DNA of 64,000 bases, from assembly GCA_029783825.1 (NCBI GenBank), contig JAREIK010002459.1, positions 222,832-286,831 of the forward strand, read 5' to 3'. The stretch is from Sapria himalayana (lineage: Eukaryota; Streptophyta; Magnoliopsida; Malpighiales; Rafflesiaceae). The notes beneath the pieces are model-generated. The model did no database searches. It was given only the letters and a program-made list of their open reading frames with translations, and was not told the DNA's origin. The position numbers and the translations under genes are program-made. Positions 12,898 to 27,200 of this stretch are shown here, piece by piece. The stretch's first letter is position 1; each line of letters begins with the position of its first letter.

Positions 12898-15800
12898 GGG
12901 GGTAGCTAATAGCCCCACGATAAATAGATTAAGACTTTTAATTAAAGAACATAAAATCTCACTAATGATTATTGCAGAACCAATGGTCCTGCAAGATCAA
13001 CTAAATAAATATAGAGAAATTTTAGGATTTAATAAGGCTTATGCTAACCTAAATAGTAAAATTTGGATTTTATGGCACAGTAAATTGAAAATTGAAATAA
13101 TAAAAGATACTGAACAAATAGTACATTTCAAATTAGATAAGAGCACAGATCAAATAATCTCAGCAGTTTACGCAAAAAATGATAAACAATATAGGTTGGC
13201 TTTATGGGAAGAAATGAAAGATATAGCAAGTAGAAATTCACCTTGGATTATAGGAGGCGACTTTAACATAATTAGAAGCCCTCAAGAAAAGAAGGGTGGC
13301 AAACCACCGGATAAGGTAGCCATGAAACAATTTAATGACACAATAGCCATTACTAATCTAATGGAAATAGATTTCACTGGTTCGAGATATACCTGGTGCA
13401 ATAATTGGAAAAAAAGAGGAGTCATCTGGGCTCGACTGGATAGGATAATGTGTAACACAAAGTGGGTCACCTCACAAGGGATTACGGGACTTAGACACCT
13501 AAATAGAACTTGCTCTGACCATAGCCCCCTGCTTATCACGATTCAAAGAAACCAGGATAATACATCTAATTTTAAATTTCAAAATATGTGGGTAAAGCAT
13601 GCGAGTTTTGCAGGACTTGTCAGAGAGTCTTGGAAAGAGCCAGCAGAGGGTAAACCAATACAAGTTATATCAATTAAACTTCTGAGGCTAAAAGCCTGTT
13701 TAAAAACATGGAATAAAGAGGTTTTTGAGAAATTAAATCAGGAGCTAAAAAAACTAGAAGAAAAAGTAGCCAAGCTGGAGCAAGATTTTGACTCCACTAA
13801 TAATAATGAAACTCAGATAGAATTAAGTAAGGCTAAAGGATAACTGTGATTGAAATTACACATGGAAGAAATTTATTGAAAACAACGAGCAAAAATAAAA
13901 TGGTTAAAAGATGGTGATCGGAATACTAAATTTTTTTATAATATGTCTAAAATAAAATCTCAAAAAAATAAAATTAAAGGTCTAATAAATAAAGAAGGAA
14001 AATGGGTAGAAGATGAAAAGGAAATAGGAGCTCTCTTTACAAATTTTTTTGAAAATCAACTATGTAGTCAGTCATGTAGGACAGATAATTCTCTAATGCA
14101 AGAGATTAGGGCGACCATTACGGAAGCTCAAAACCAATTAATGGAATTGATCCCAGAAGAACCATAATTTAAAGAGGCTGTCTTTAGTCTTGATAAAGAT
14201 AGTGCAGTAGGACCTGATGGTTGGAACAATTATTTTTTTCAGGTAAACTGGAATACGATTAAAACTTAGCTAGTCCCTGCAATTGCAAGTTTTTTTGTAG
14301 GTGCGGAAATCCCAAAATCATGGGTAAAATCTTTTATAGTATTAATACCAAAAAAAGAATCACCACAAAAATGTGAGGATTATAGACCAATAAGTTTATG
14401 CAATGCTATTTATAAAATATTGGCAAAAATATTACAAAATAGGCTAAGTTTAATTCTACCTTCAATAATATCTCAGGAACAAACGGGCTTTGTTAAAAAT
14501 AGATTAATGATTGAAAATATAAAACTTGCATCAGAAATGATGAAAGAAATAGGAGGTAAATCTAGAGGAAAAAACTTAGTGGTCAAACTAGATCTATCGA
14601 AAGCCTTCGATAGAGTGGAATGGGATACCCTTTACTATGTGTTAAGAAGGTTCGGCTTCTCTGAGCTGACCATAGATCTAATATATAGATGCATTTCAAG
14701 TACTTGGGTAAGAGTCCTGGTAAATGGTAAGTTAAGTGAGGAATTTAAACCAAATAAAAGTTTAAGGCAAGGGGATCTGTTATCCCCCCTTCTTTTTGAT
14801 ATCTATTTAGAACTATTAATACGAAACTTGAATAAGAAAATATCCGAAGGTAAAATAATGTCATTCAGAAAACCAAGGAATACACCTAGAATAGGCTGTT
14901 TAGCTTACGCAGATGACCTTATAATATTTACTAATGCTAGCATAAAGTCTTTAATGAATCTTATGGATCTTCTTCAAATATTTGAAAAAGAGAGGCCAAA
15001 TGGTTAATAAAAGTAAATGTCAGTTCATACTTGCTAAAAATGCAAAATTAAAGTTAGTAGATAAAATAAAAAATATTACAGGTTTTGCAGAAATTAAAGG
15101 GGCATTAATGTATTTAGGTTTTCGGATATATGAGGGGAGGTTGAAGGAAGAATATCTAATTTACCTTCAAGACAACCTAAGAAAGAAAATAGAAGGATGG
15201 AAAGAAGAGCTCATGGGATTTGGGGGGAGGATTACGCTGCTTTCACATGTATTACAAAGCACGCTAACACACATTTTATCAGTAATACATCCCCCTAAAA
15301 AATTTATTAAAAAACTCGAATCAGAAATGGCTAACTTCGTATGGGGTAAAAAACAAGGCAGAAATTAACTACACTGGAAGGACTGGAAAAGTATCTGTTA
15401 TCCGAAAGAGGAAGCATGATTAGGTCTAATGAGCCTCCAAGACTCGGCAGCTGCCTAGGACTGTAAAAACTGGTGGAGACTTAAAGAAAGCGATAATCTT
15501 TGGGCTAAATATATGCGGGTAAAATATTTAGATAATAAGAATAAGACCTCTAAGAAAGTTTCGAACAGTTGGAAGTCAATGGAAAAACAAAAAGAGATAG
15601 TAGACTCACACTCTATACTAAAGAAGAGTGGCTGGAAATGGACGTTAACACCACAAGGAAACTTTTCCCTCAATTTGGCAAAAGATTTGGTCAGAAAGAA
15701 AAAACCGACTCAAACTCTATTTAAATGGGTATGGCAAGAAAACATCCCGCAAAAAATGCGCTCCTTCACATGGAAGGCTTTAATGAATGCTATACCGGTA

Positions 15801-16778
15801 GATAGAAATATACAAAAGAAAGGGATAAACTTGGCATCAAGATGCGAATGCTGTTCACAAGCGGTTGAAACAACTGATCATTTGCTTTCTAATGGACCCA
15901 TTGCATCAGAAATATGGAGAGAGATGGAAGGGGAAAAAAGAATATGTAAAATAGATGATGGATTAATAGATAAAGTTAAAAAATGGGAAAAAGAAAACAC
16001 GAAAAGCCCCACCAGGAAATGGCTTATTCAGAAACTGACGCATCTAATTATTTGGTGCATATAGAAATCTCGAAACAAAAGTAAATTTGAAAATATAAGG
16101 ATGAATTTAACAGAAATTATAAGAAATATTAGAAAGGAGATATGTAATATATCAATAATAAAACCGATAGTTATACATGAAATGAAACAAGAAATGAAGC
16201 TTGAGAAAGAATGGGATCTCACATACAATGTTTTAAAACAGCAATGGGCTAAATGTATACAGTGAAATGCTCCACCGGTTGGTAAACTCTCACTTAATAC
16301 AGATGGGAGTTTTAGCAAGGACACTGGAATAGCAGGAGGAGGCGGGGTAATAAGAGATCATACAGGGACAGTACAGAGAGTCTTCACCAGATCTAGTAGA
16401 GTCTCCTCGGCTTTAGAATCAGAAATTAGAGCATTAAAATCAGGGTTAGAGATATGTAAGCAGCTAAACTTTAAAAACATTGAAGTTCAGGTAGATTCAA
16501 AATTATTAGTTGATACAGTAATCAATAAAAAAATATTATGGAAGTATGAAGAGGATCTAGAAGTAATTATTATTCTTTTGGACGAACTGAAGGCCTCAAT
16601 AATACATATATATTGAGAAGCTAATAATCTAGCAGACAGTCTATCTAAAATAGGCACCACCAGAGGAGATATAGAATATAATGAGAAATTCATGCCAAAT
16701 AAACTAAAGGGAATAGCATGTTTAGATAAAATGAGTTTTCCTTATATTAGAACAAATAAACATACCACGAAGGTATGA
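12869..16778 (+). pseudogene. LINE ORF2: endonuclease, reverse transcriptase, RNase H; inactivated
   Basis: ORF2 starts with an ATG at 12,869 inside the end of ORF1. The APE-type endonuclease (about codons 1-230) has WNIRG, an IIAEP glutamate, GGDFN (Asp at codon 131) and SDHSP (codon 216). WLKDGDRNTKFF links to the reverse transcriptase, which has the PISLCNAIYKI region, KLDLSKAFDRVEW (Asp at codon 575), SLRQGDLLSPLLF and YADD (codons 680-683). A cysteine-rich CECC segment follows, then RNase H with NTDGS (Asp codon at 16,302), SEIRAL, VDSKLLVD and EANNLADSLSK. Stops occur at 13,841, 13,847, 13,877, 14,165, 14,267, 15,366, 15,417, 15,456, 16,062, 16,263 and 16,614, and the frame shifts by one at about 14,990-15,000. 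All catalytic motifs are still readable, so the copy is dead but not ancient. Confidence 0.95.
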
Positions 16779-16962
16779 CAGAGTCTCATCTTTCTGCTGG
16801 ATTGTGGGGAATTCACCATTGCAGAAAATTTCTGTCTCACAATTAAATGGAATGGAAGGGTGGAGATTGAGCCATATTTAAAAAAAATAATAAAACTTAA
16901 ATCTTAATTTAGAATTTTGAATTTAAAAAAAGAAGCATACAGATAAGAATTATAAATGTCTT

Positions 16963-17195
16963 AACTCTGCTTTTCGGCAGAATAATATCTTAAAATATGT
17001 ATCTTGACTTCCTTTGCAGGATGTTAAGAAGAATAATAGGGTATAAATGAAGGAGATCCCATTGTAGGATGTGTTAATTCTGCATTTCGGCGGAATAGTG
17101 CATAGCTAAAATGTAAGTGGGTCAAAATAATATGTATGTAATTTAGAAATTCTGCATATCCAAAATATGTGCTAATTCTGCATTTCGGCAGAATT
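16963..17195 (+). repeat. Three hairpin-forming repeats in the LINE 3' UTR
   Basis: ATTCTGC-ATTTCG-GCAGAAT, a 7-bp inverted repeat with a 6-nt loop, occurs at 17,174-17,195. Slightly changed versions lie at 17,076-17,096 and 16,963-16,983, spaced 113 and 98 bp apart. The flanks of the first and third also match, so these are diverged tandem units. Confidence 0.75.
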
Positions 17196-18082
17196 CGATA
17201 TTCTCTTTAGAAAGGATGTACTTTGACTTTCCTTGCAGGACAATATGTATTCTGTCTTTTCCTTGCAGAATGTTAAAGAGGAGAAATCGACAATTCTGTG
17301 GAACTTTAGTCTTATGTTGTATAAGTTTAATCAAGGATAAGGGTAATAAGGTGTCAAGATCTGGTAGGCACGGTCGTTTTTTGTTTTCTCTTTGGTTTTG
17401 TTACAGGATCTGCAGTGTATAAATGAGGAAGGAAGACGGCTGGAAACTTGTGAAGAAAAGAGCCAGACGCACGGGGAAGAGGAGAGATAGAGGCCCGACC
17501 ACATGGGCAGCACTACCCCATATGCTGACTAAAACTGCCTCCTGTGTTGCTGCTGCTTCTAAAGAGCCTCCAGTGCTGCTGCTGCTGCTGCCTTGAAGAA
17601 AAGAGCCTTCAGTGTTGCTGCTAAAACTGCCTCCACACAGATGTAGAGATAATATCAAATAAAGGAGTACATATCATGGAAAACCTGCCTGAACAAAAAT
17701 TAGGATGATGAGAGAATAAAGAAGAAGCTGGGGAAAGTCTGTTGCTGTCTGTTGCTGCCATATGCGAAGTCTGTTGTTGCCATGGGAGAACAAAAATTTA
17801 CACAGTGCATATACCCATGTAGAGAACACTCTGTTGCTGCCATGAGTCCTCCCGCTGCTGAGATGAATATACCTGCTGGTGTGGAAAGTCTACCTGCTGT
17901 TCACTGTTATATAATAATGAAGAATCACAAAGAGAGCGGCTTCTGCAACAGTTAATCTTAAATAAGGATAATTCTCTGTATTTCAGGCTAGGGAATTTCC
18001 CTGTAAATGGAATGTCTTATAAATAGTTTTCTGAGGTTGTAAAGGTTTTCCTCCGCCTACAAGTGAGGGGTATGTTTTCTTT

Positions 18083-18118
18083 AATAAATGATAAAAGCCT
18101 TTTTTAAAACAAAAAAAA
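18083..18118 (+). terminator. LINE polyadenylation signal and A-rich tail
   Basis: AATAAA at 18,083-18,088 is followed about 20 nt later by TTTTTTAAAACAAAAAAAA, after which the target-site duplication begins. The tail is short. The same arrangement, AATAAA at 51,910 then a run of seven A, is found in the truncated copy. Confidence 0.75.
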
Positions 18119-18134
18119 GATAGATTGATTGATA
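18119..18134 (+). repeat. LINE target-site duplication, right copy
   Basis: GATAGATTGATTGATA directly follows the LINE tail and is identical to 10,733-10,748. The base before it is A on both sides, so the duplication could be one base longer. Confidence 0.8.
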
Positions 18135-20702
18135 TAGAAATAACTAGATAGATATAGAAAAAATTGATACAATGATTGATGCCCAGATAGATAGATAGAT
18201 TGATAGGCAGGTTGAAATCAATTTGATAGACTTATAATAAGATAAATTGTTGGAAATATAGATAGAGAGATAAATAGATAGATAGATAGGCAGATAGATA
18301 CACTAATAGATAGATAGAAATTTAGATAGAAGATAACTATATAGATAGATAGATAGATGGGTAGATAGACATATAGATAGACAGATAGATAGACAAATAG
18401 ATAGATAGAAATATAGATAGATAGATATTTTATTATTGATTGATACAATGATAAATAGATCGAAAGATACATAGATTTTATACATATAGATAGATAGACA
18501 GATAGCTAGATAGATAGATAGATAGATAAATAACTAGATAGATAGATAGATAAATAGCTAGATAGATAGATAAACATAAAGATAGAGAGATATAAAGATA
18601 GAAATTTATAAAAATATATAGACAGATATATAGAAAGATAAAATAGACAGTTAGATTGACAAATAGATATATAGATAGATAGATCGATATATAAATAAAA
18701 ATTTAGATAAAAAATTAATAAATAGATAGACAAATAGATAGAGAGATAGATAGATAAAGAGGTTTATAGATAGATAGATAGATAGAAAAATATATATATA
18801 GAAAGATAAATAATTAGATAGATAGATAAATAGATAATCAAATAGATATATAGTTAGATAGACAGACAAATAAATAGATACTTAGATAGTAAATAGATAG
18901 ATAGATATACAGATAGATAGATATACAGATAGATAGATAGATATACATATATATAGATATATAGATACAAAGATATATAGAAAGGTAGATAGATAGATAG
19001 TTTGATAGATAGATAGATACCAAGTATATATACTAATAGATAGATAGATAGACAGATAGATAAATAAATAAATAGATATATAGATAGACAAATAAATAGA
19101 CATATAGATTGATTGATTGATAGAAATATAGATAGATAGATATTTAGACAGATAGAAGATAGATATAGTTAGACAGATAGAGAGATAGATAGACAAGTAG
19201 ATAAATAGATAGAGAGATAGATAGACAAATAGTTAGATAGGGACATAGATAGATATATATAATGATAATAGAGAGATAAGACATATTGATAGACATATAG
19301 ATAGATAGTTAGATAGCTAGGTTTATAGAAAGATTGCTAGAAAAATTGATAGGTAGAATGATAGATATATTGTTTGATAGAATAATAGATAGATAGTTAA
19401 ATAGAAAGATAGACAAATAGATAGATGGATAGAAAAATAGATAGACAAATAGAAAGACAAATAAATAGATAGAAAGATAGACAATTAGATAAACAAATAG
19501 ATAGATAGATAGAAACATTATTATATAGATAGATATATAGAAAAATAGATAGATAGATAGATAAATAGATACATAAATAAAAAGACAAATACATACATAT
19601 ATATATCGATAGATAAATTGATACAAAAATATATAGATAGATAGATATATAGAAAGATTGATAGAAATATTATAGATATATCGAAATACTATATGATATA
19701 GATATTAATAGACATATTTATATAAAGATAGATTGATTGACTGAAATAATGATAGATTGATATATAGATAAATATAATGATTGAAATTTAGACAACAGAT
19801 TGATTTTTTATTAACAGATAGATACGTCAACATCTAGATAGATAGATGCATATATAGATAGATAGATAGATAAATATACAGATAAAAAATTGAATAATAA
19901 ATATATATATACATAGATAGATAGATAGATTTATACATAAATAAATAGACAGATAACCAGACATATAATAGATAGATAGATAGACAAATAGACAGAAAAA
20001 ATGAAATACTAACAAATACTTACACTAATAGACAAATAAATAAATAGATTGATAGACAAACAGAAAGAAATAAAGATATATAGATAGATAGATTGATTGA
20101 TTGATTGACTGATTAATAGACAAAGGGTTAGTTAGATTGAAAAATAGATTGATCGATAGACGAATAGACAAATTGATAGATATTTAGATAGATAGATTGA
20201 TATAAAGATAAATAGATAAATAAATAGATTCATAGATAGATAAATAGATGGATAGTTTGATTGAGAGATAGTTAGACAGATTGATAGACAAATAGATATA
20301 TACATAGACAGATAGAAAGATAGATAGATAGACAAATAGATATACCATATAGAAAGTCAGAAAGATAGACATATAGAAAAATAGATAGATAGATAGAATT
20401 TGAGAAATATTGATAGATAGATTAAAAGATATATTGATATATAGATAAATAGATAGATTGATTGATAGAAAGAAAGAAAGATAGATAGTTAGATAGATAT
20501 ATATATAAGAAATATATATAGATAGATATATAGATATATAGATATATAGATATATAGAGAGATATAGATAGATAGATAGATTGATTGATTGATTGAGAGT
20601 TATATAGATAGATAGATAGATAGACATATAAAGAGAAAGATACCTAGACAGACCAACATATAGATAGAAAGATAGACATATAGATAGATAGATATATACA
20701 TA

Positions 20703-20855
20703 GACAGATAGATAGATAAATTGATTGATAGAGAAATATATAGATACATAGAGAGATAGACATAAAGATAGATAGATAGATAGACAGATAGATAAATTGA
20801 TTGATAGACAAATATATAGATACATAGAGAGATAGACATAAAGATAGATAGATTG
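20703..20855 (+). repeat. 76-bp tandem duplication within GATA block 2
   Basis: Two adjacent segments share TTGATTGATA (20,721 and 20,797) followed by GATACATAGAGAGATAGACA in the same spacing. This is another case of local segmental duplication in the array. Confidence 0.75.
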
Positions 20856-21811
20856 ATAGATACAAAGATTTATAGTCAAATAGATAGATAGAATGATAGA
20901 TTGTAAGATAAAAAATTGACACAAAGATAGACAGACAAAAATATTGACTGATAGATATACAGACAGACAATTAGATTGGCAAACAAATTTACACAAAGAA
21001 AGAAAGATAGATAGATAAATAGATATATAGAGAGATAGATTGATTGATTGATAGAAAGAATTATTGGGAGATAGATAGATAGACATTTGGATAGAGAGAT
21101 TGATAGATTGATTGATAAATAATTTTATAGACTTATAGATATGTAGATTGATAGAAAGAAAGATAGATAGATAGATAGACAGATAGAGAGACAAATAGTG
21201 AGATAGATAGATAGATAGATTGATTGATACACAAATAGTTAGAAAGATAGATAAATTGATAGATAGATAGACAGATAGAAAGATAGGTATATAGATAGAC
21301 ATATATAAACAAATAGATTTGCATATAGATATATAAAAATATGGATTTATCGATAGATAGATAAACATATTAATATACATATAGATAAAAAGATAGACAA
21401 ACAAATATATAGACTAATAAATAGATAGATACATAGGTAGATAAAGAAATATACATATAAACAAACAAATATATAGACATAGATAAAAAAATAGATAGAT
21501 TGATTGATAAATATATATAATAGATATATAGATTGACATATAGATATATAGATATATGGATAGATAGATAGACATACAAATAGGCATTTTGATTGACAGA
21601 TTAATAGATAGATAGATAGATAAAGAAATGGATTGATAGATAGATAAATAGATAGATATGTAGATAGAAAGATATATATATAGATAGATAGACAGACAGG
21701 TAGATAGATAAATATTAAGAAAGATAGATAAAGAAATAGATATATATACAAATCAAAATATAGATAAATAAAAAAGATAAATATATAGATAGATATATAA
21801 ATTGATATCTC

Positions 21812-21835
21812 AATTTTCTATGCACATAGAAAATT
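21812..21835. repeat. Short perfect inverted repeat in GATA block 2
   Basis: AATTTTCTATG and its exact complement flank a 2-nt centre (CA). The sequence departs from the GATA pattern around it. No function is apparent. Confidence 0.6.
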
Positions 21836-24217
21836 AATAGATAGACAAATATATTGGCACATGAAAATAAAAATACATAGAGATATAAATAGATAGATTG
21901 ATAAACAAATAGATAGAAAGATAGATAGAAAGATTGAAAGAAAGATTGATAGATAGATTGAAACATAGATTTATAGACATATTGATACATTGATTGTAAG
22001 ATAGATAGATTGTTTGATTCATAGATAGATAGACAGATAGATAGATAGGCAAATAGATTTACATATTATTATACAATTAGATAGATGGATACATAAACAT
22101 ATAGATACTCAAATAGATAAACATATATATAAATAAATAGATAGAAAGAGAGAGAGAGAGAGAGAGTGATAGATAGATAGATATATAAATAAACAAATAG
22201 ATAGACAAATAGATAGACAGATAAATAGACAAATATATAGATATATAGATAGATACACAAATATATAGAAGAAACTTTAATTGATTGATAGATAGATATA
22301 TATAGAGATAGACATATAGATTGACAAATAGATTGATAGAAATATAGATTAATAGATATACATATTAATATACATTTAGATAAATTGATAAACAAATAGA
22401 TAGATAGATAGATAAACAGATAGATAGACATATAGACTGATAAATATATTGACAGATAGTGAGAAAAATAGATAGATAGATAAATTGATATAATAGATAG
22501 ATAGATAGATAAATAGATAGACTTATAGATAGGAAATTCGATAGATATATTGATAGATAGACAAATAGATAGATAGATAGATATGTAGATAAAAAATTGA
22601 TAGACAAATAGATAGATAGATAGACAGATAGATAGTATATATATAGATATACAGCTAGATAAATAGATTAGACAAATAGATATATAGATAGATAAAAAAG
22701 ATAGATAGCTAGTTAGATAGATAGATCAATAGTTATTCAGATATATAGATAGATAGATAAATAGACAATTATATAGGTAGATAGAATGAAAAATGCAAAA
22801 GAATATAAATAGAGAGATTGTTATAGTGATTGATAAATAAATTGATATATAGTGAGATAGAAAGATTGAAGGAAAGATTGATAAAAGGTTTGTAAGATAG
22901 ATTGTAGACATATTGATAGACTGATTTAAAGATAGATAGATTTTTTGATTCATAGACAAATAGAAAGATAGACTGATAGATAGATTGATAGACAAATAGA
23001 TTGATAAATTATTAGATAAATAGATAAATAGATATATAGACAAATAAATAGAAAAATAGATAGGCATATATAATGATAGATAGATACAAATATAAATAGA
23101 TAGAGAGATAGATATATAAATAGAAAGATAGATATATAGATAGACAGATAAATAGTTAGATAGATTGATAGATAGACAGATATATTAAAGGATAGATAAA
23201 CTAATAGATAGACATATAGATAAATAGATAAATAGAAATATAGATAGATAACCAGATAAAACGAAAGATAGATATACAAGTAGATAGATAGATAGATATA
23301 CATATAGAGAGATAGATAGATAAATAGATATTTAAACTAAAAGAGAGATAAATAGACAGATAGATAGACATATAGATAGATAGATAGATTTATAAAAACA
23401 TTGATAGACAAATTGATTTTTAGATTTATAGAAAGATTGATTGATAGTTTGATAGGTTTGATTGATTGTCAAGTTGATACACATATTGATAGACAAATTG
23501 ACACACAAATTTATAGACAGCTAAATAGAAAGATTAATAGAAAGATAGATAAACAACTAGTTAAATAGATAGAAATACATATAGATAGTTAGATATATAG
23601 AAATGTAGATTATTAGAAAAATAGATCGAAAAATTATTAGATAGATATATAGAGAAATAGATAGATATATTGATATATAGATTTATAGACAGATAGATAA
23701 AAAGATACATACACTGACTAATGAAAATAATGATAGACAAATAGATAGATTTATTGATAGATAGATTGATAGGCAGATTGATAGAAAGATAGATTGAATG
23801 ATTGATAGACAGATAAAGAGATAGATAGATAGGTAGATAGATAAATATATAGATAGGTAGACAGATAAATAGATAGATAAATCAAGAGATTAATTGTTAG
23901 ATAGATAGATATATATATAGACTAATTATAGAAAGTCAAATAAATAGATTGATTGATTGATAGACAGATAGTTAGATGGAATGAAAGATAGATAGATAGA
24001 CAAATAAATAGATAATAGATAGATAAACAAATTGATATACATATAGATAAAATATAGATAGATAGTTTGATAGATAGAAAGATAGATATGTAAATAGATA
24101 AATAAAAAGATAGATAGATAGATATATATATATATATATAGAGAAACAGAAAGATAGATAGAAAGATATATAGATATATTGACATATAGAATGATAGATA
24201 GATAGATAGATAGATAG

Positions 24218-24248
<31 letters not shown>

Positions 24249-27200
24249 ATTAGTTAGATAAATAAATAGATAGATAGAAAGTTATACAGATATAGATAGA
24301 TAAATAGACAGATAGATTTATAAATAGATAGATAGATAGATAGATAGATAGACATATAGATACATAGATAGATAGACAGACAGAAAGATAGATAGATATA
24401 TAGATAGATAGATAGACAAATATATAGATAGATAGATAGTAAGATATATATATATATATATATAATAGACCGATAGACTATTAGAAATAGTGATGGATAG
24501 ATTGACACAAAGAAAGACAACTAGATAGATATACACAATGATAGACAGGTAAATATGCCAAAAAATAGATAGATAAATACATAAATAGATAGATATATAG
24601 ATAGATTGCTAGATTGATTTATAGAAAAATTGATTGACAAAAACATAGATAAATATATAGATAGATAGATTGATTTATTGATTTTTAAATATATTGATAG
24701 ACTGATTGATATACACAATGATAGCAAAATAGATAGATAATTGATACACAGAAAGAAAGATAAATAGATAGACAGATATAAAAATATATAGATAGATAGT
24801 TATATATAAATATAGATAGATAGATAGATAGACAGATAGATAGATAAATAGATATATAGATAGATATACAGACAGACAGACAGATAGATAGATACATAGA
24901 TAGATGGTAGATAGAAAAATTGAAAGTCAAATAGATTGACACATAAATAGATAGATAAATAATCAAATAGATAGGGAAATAGAGAGTGAAATATAGATAG
25001 ATATATAGACCGAAATATTGATAGAAGGATTAAGAAATAAATAAACATATAGATAGATATATAGACAAATAGAAAGATAGATAGATAAATAGATAGATAG
25101 ACAAATAGACAGATTTATAGGCAGATTTATAGACAGATTGGTAGACAGATAGATAAATATATAGATAGACAGATAGATAGATAAACTGATATATTGATAG
25201 AAATATTGACAAATAGAAAGATAAACATATAGATAGATAGATAGATAGAAAATTGGATATAGAGATAAATAGATGGAAAGATAATTAGGTAGGAAGGTAG
25301 ATAGATAGATGAATTGAGAGATAGATAGCAAGACATATAGATTAACAGATAGATAGATAGATACGTAAATAGATAGACGAATAAAAATACAAAAACATTA
25401 ATGGTTAAATAGATAGATTTAAATATAGATTGATATATAGATATATAGATAGATAAATATATATAATGATTGAAAGATAGATTGATATATAGATAGATAG
25501 ATTGATTGATTGATAGTTTAATGAAGAGATAGATTGATTGATTATTAGGAAGATAGATAGATAGATATATAGTTAAATAGATAGATAGAAATACATATAG
25601 ATAGATAGATAGATATATCAACAAATTATTTGATAGATACATAGATGGAAAGATAGATATATTGATAGATAGAAATATAGATATACAGATAAATAAAAAA
25701 ATAGATAGATAAATAGACATATAGATAGAAAAGTAGATAGACATATAGATAGACATATATATAAATATATAGTAAGATATATATATATATATAGTGAGAT
25801 AGATAGATAGATAGAAAGAAAGATAGATCGATGGATTGAAAAATATATAGATAGACATATATACAGATAGATAGATAGATAGATATATAGATAAACAAGT
25901 AGATAGATAGAAAGATAAACAAATAGGTAGAGAAATAGATAAACAAATAGAAAGATATATAGATAGACAAATAGATAGATAGATTGATAGAGAGGCAGAT
26001 AGTTAAATAGATAAATAGGTAGACAAAAGATAGATAGACAGATAGAAAGATAGATATATAGATAGATTTATAGATAGATATATAGATATTTAAATAGGCA
26101 AGCATTCAAGTAATGAGGTAGCAAGACAAGCAGGCAGATAGATAAACAAACAAATAGACAGATAGACAGTCAGACAAATAGATAGATAGATAAATAAATA
26201 GACAAATAGACACAAAGTCAGACAGATAGATACATAGATTGATAAAAAGAAAAATTGACAGATAAATAGACAAACATATAGATAGATAGATAGTTAGATA
26301 AATAAAAAGAAAGAAAGATAGCAAGTTAGATAGATAGATATATAGACAAATATGTAGATATATAGATATATAAGGAAATTAAAATATAGACATATAGAAT
26401 GGCTGATATATTGATTGATAGACAGATTGATAGGCAGACATATAGATAGATATTTAGATATATAGATAGATTGAAGAAAGATAGATAAATATATAGATAG
26501 ATAGATATATAGATAGATAGATATATAGATAGATATATAGATAGATAGATATATAAATAGATATATAGATAGACAAATAGATATTTAGATTATTAGGCTC
26601 ATAGATAGAGATATTAATAGATAGATTGATAGATAAAAAGATAGACTAATATATAGACATAGTTTCACATATATATATATATATATATATAGACAAATAG
26701 ATATACAAATAGATAGACCAATAGAAAATATAGATAGATAGAAACATAGATAAATTGATAGAAAGAATGATAGACAGATTGATTGATTGATTAATATAAA
26801 GATAGATAGATAGATTGTCTGCCTAATAGATAGATAGATATATATATATATATATAATAGATAGATAGATAAATAGATTATTAGATAGATAGAAATAAGG
26901 ATAGATGGATCGATGGACATACAGATAGATAGACAAATAGAAAGTCAAATAGAAAAACAAATAGAAATATATTTAGATAGACAGTTGGATGGGAAAATAC
27001 ATACACTGATAGATAGATAGAAATATAGTCAGATAAATAGATAGATAGATAGACAGACAGATAAATAGATAGATAGGTAGGTAGATAGATATATAGATAT
27101 ATAGATAGATTCATAGACAGACAGATAGATAGATATTCATATAGATAGACTAATATATAAAGATATTAATAGACAAATAGATAGATAGATAGATAAACAA

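Larger units (their letters stand above)
10749..18118 (+). mobile_element. Full-length, inactive L1-type LINE with RNase H
   Basis: This 7.37-kb insertion interrupts the GATA array and is bounded by a 16-bp target-site duplication. In order it contains a 5' UTR with repeated units (10,749-11,508), ORF1 (11,509-12,897), ORF2 overlapping ORF1 by 29 bp (12,869-16,778), a 1.3-kb 3' UTR, an AATAAA signal and a short A-rich tail. The gene order, ORF1 domain type and C-terminal RNase H are those of plant L1-clade elements. One premature stop in ORF1, eleven in ORF2 and one frameshift make it dead. The 3' end is shared with the 70-bp copy at 51,862-51,931. Confidence 0.95.
16779..18118 (+). other. 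LINE 3' UTR
   Basis: This 1.34 kb has no convincing coding frame. It contains three short hairpin repeats (16,963-17,195), paired TTCCTTGCAGGA-like motifs near 17,010, 17,230 and 17,260, a GCT-rich stretch (about 17,540-17,640) and the conserved 3' end (about 18,035-18,118) that recurs in the 70-bp copy in GATA block 3. Short open frames here, such as 17,216-17,422, resemble nothing known to me. Confidence 0.8.

Noticed and set aside
17216..17658. Short open frames in the LINE 3' UTR
   Set aside because: They lie after the RNase H stop, overlap on both strands and include GCT-repeat translation.
20184..21404. Long minus-strand open frames (up to about 400 codons) of Ser-Ile-Tyr-Leu repeats in the GATA blocks
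   Set aside because: TCTA read in triplets gives SIYL with no stops in any frame. There is no start context, domain or composition change, and the frames overlap in several registers.
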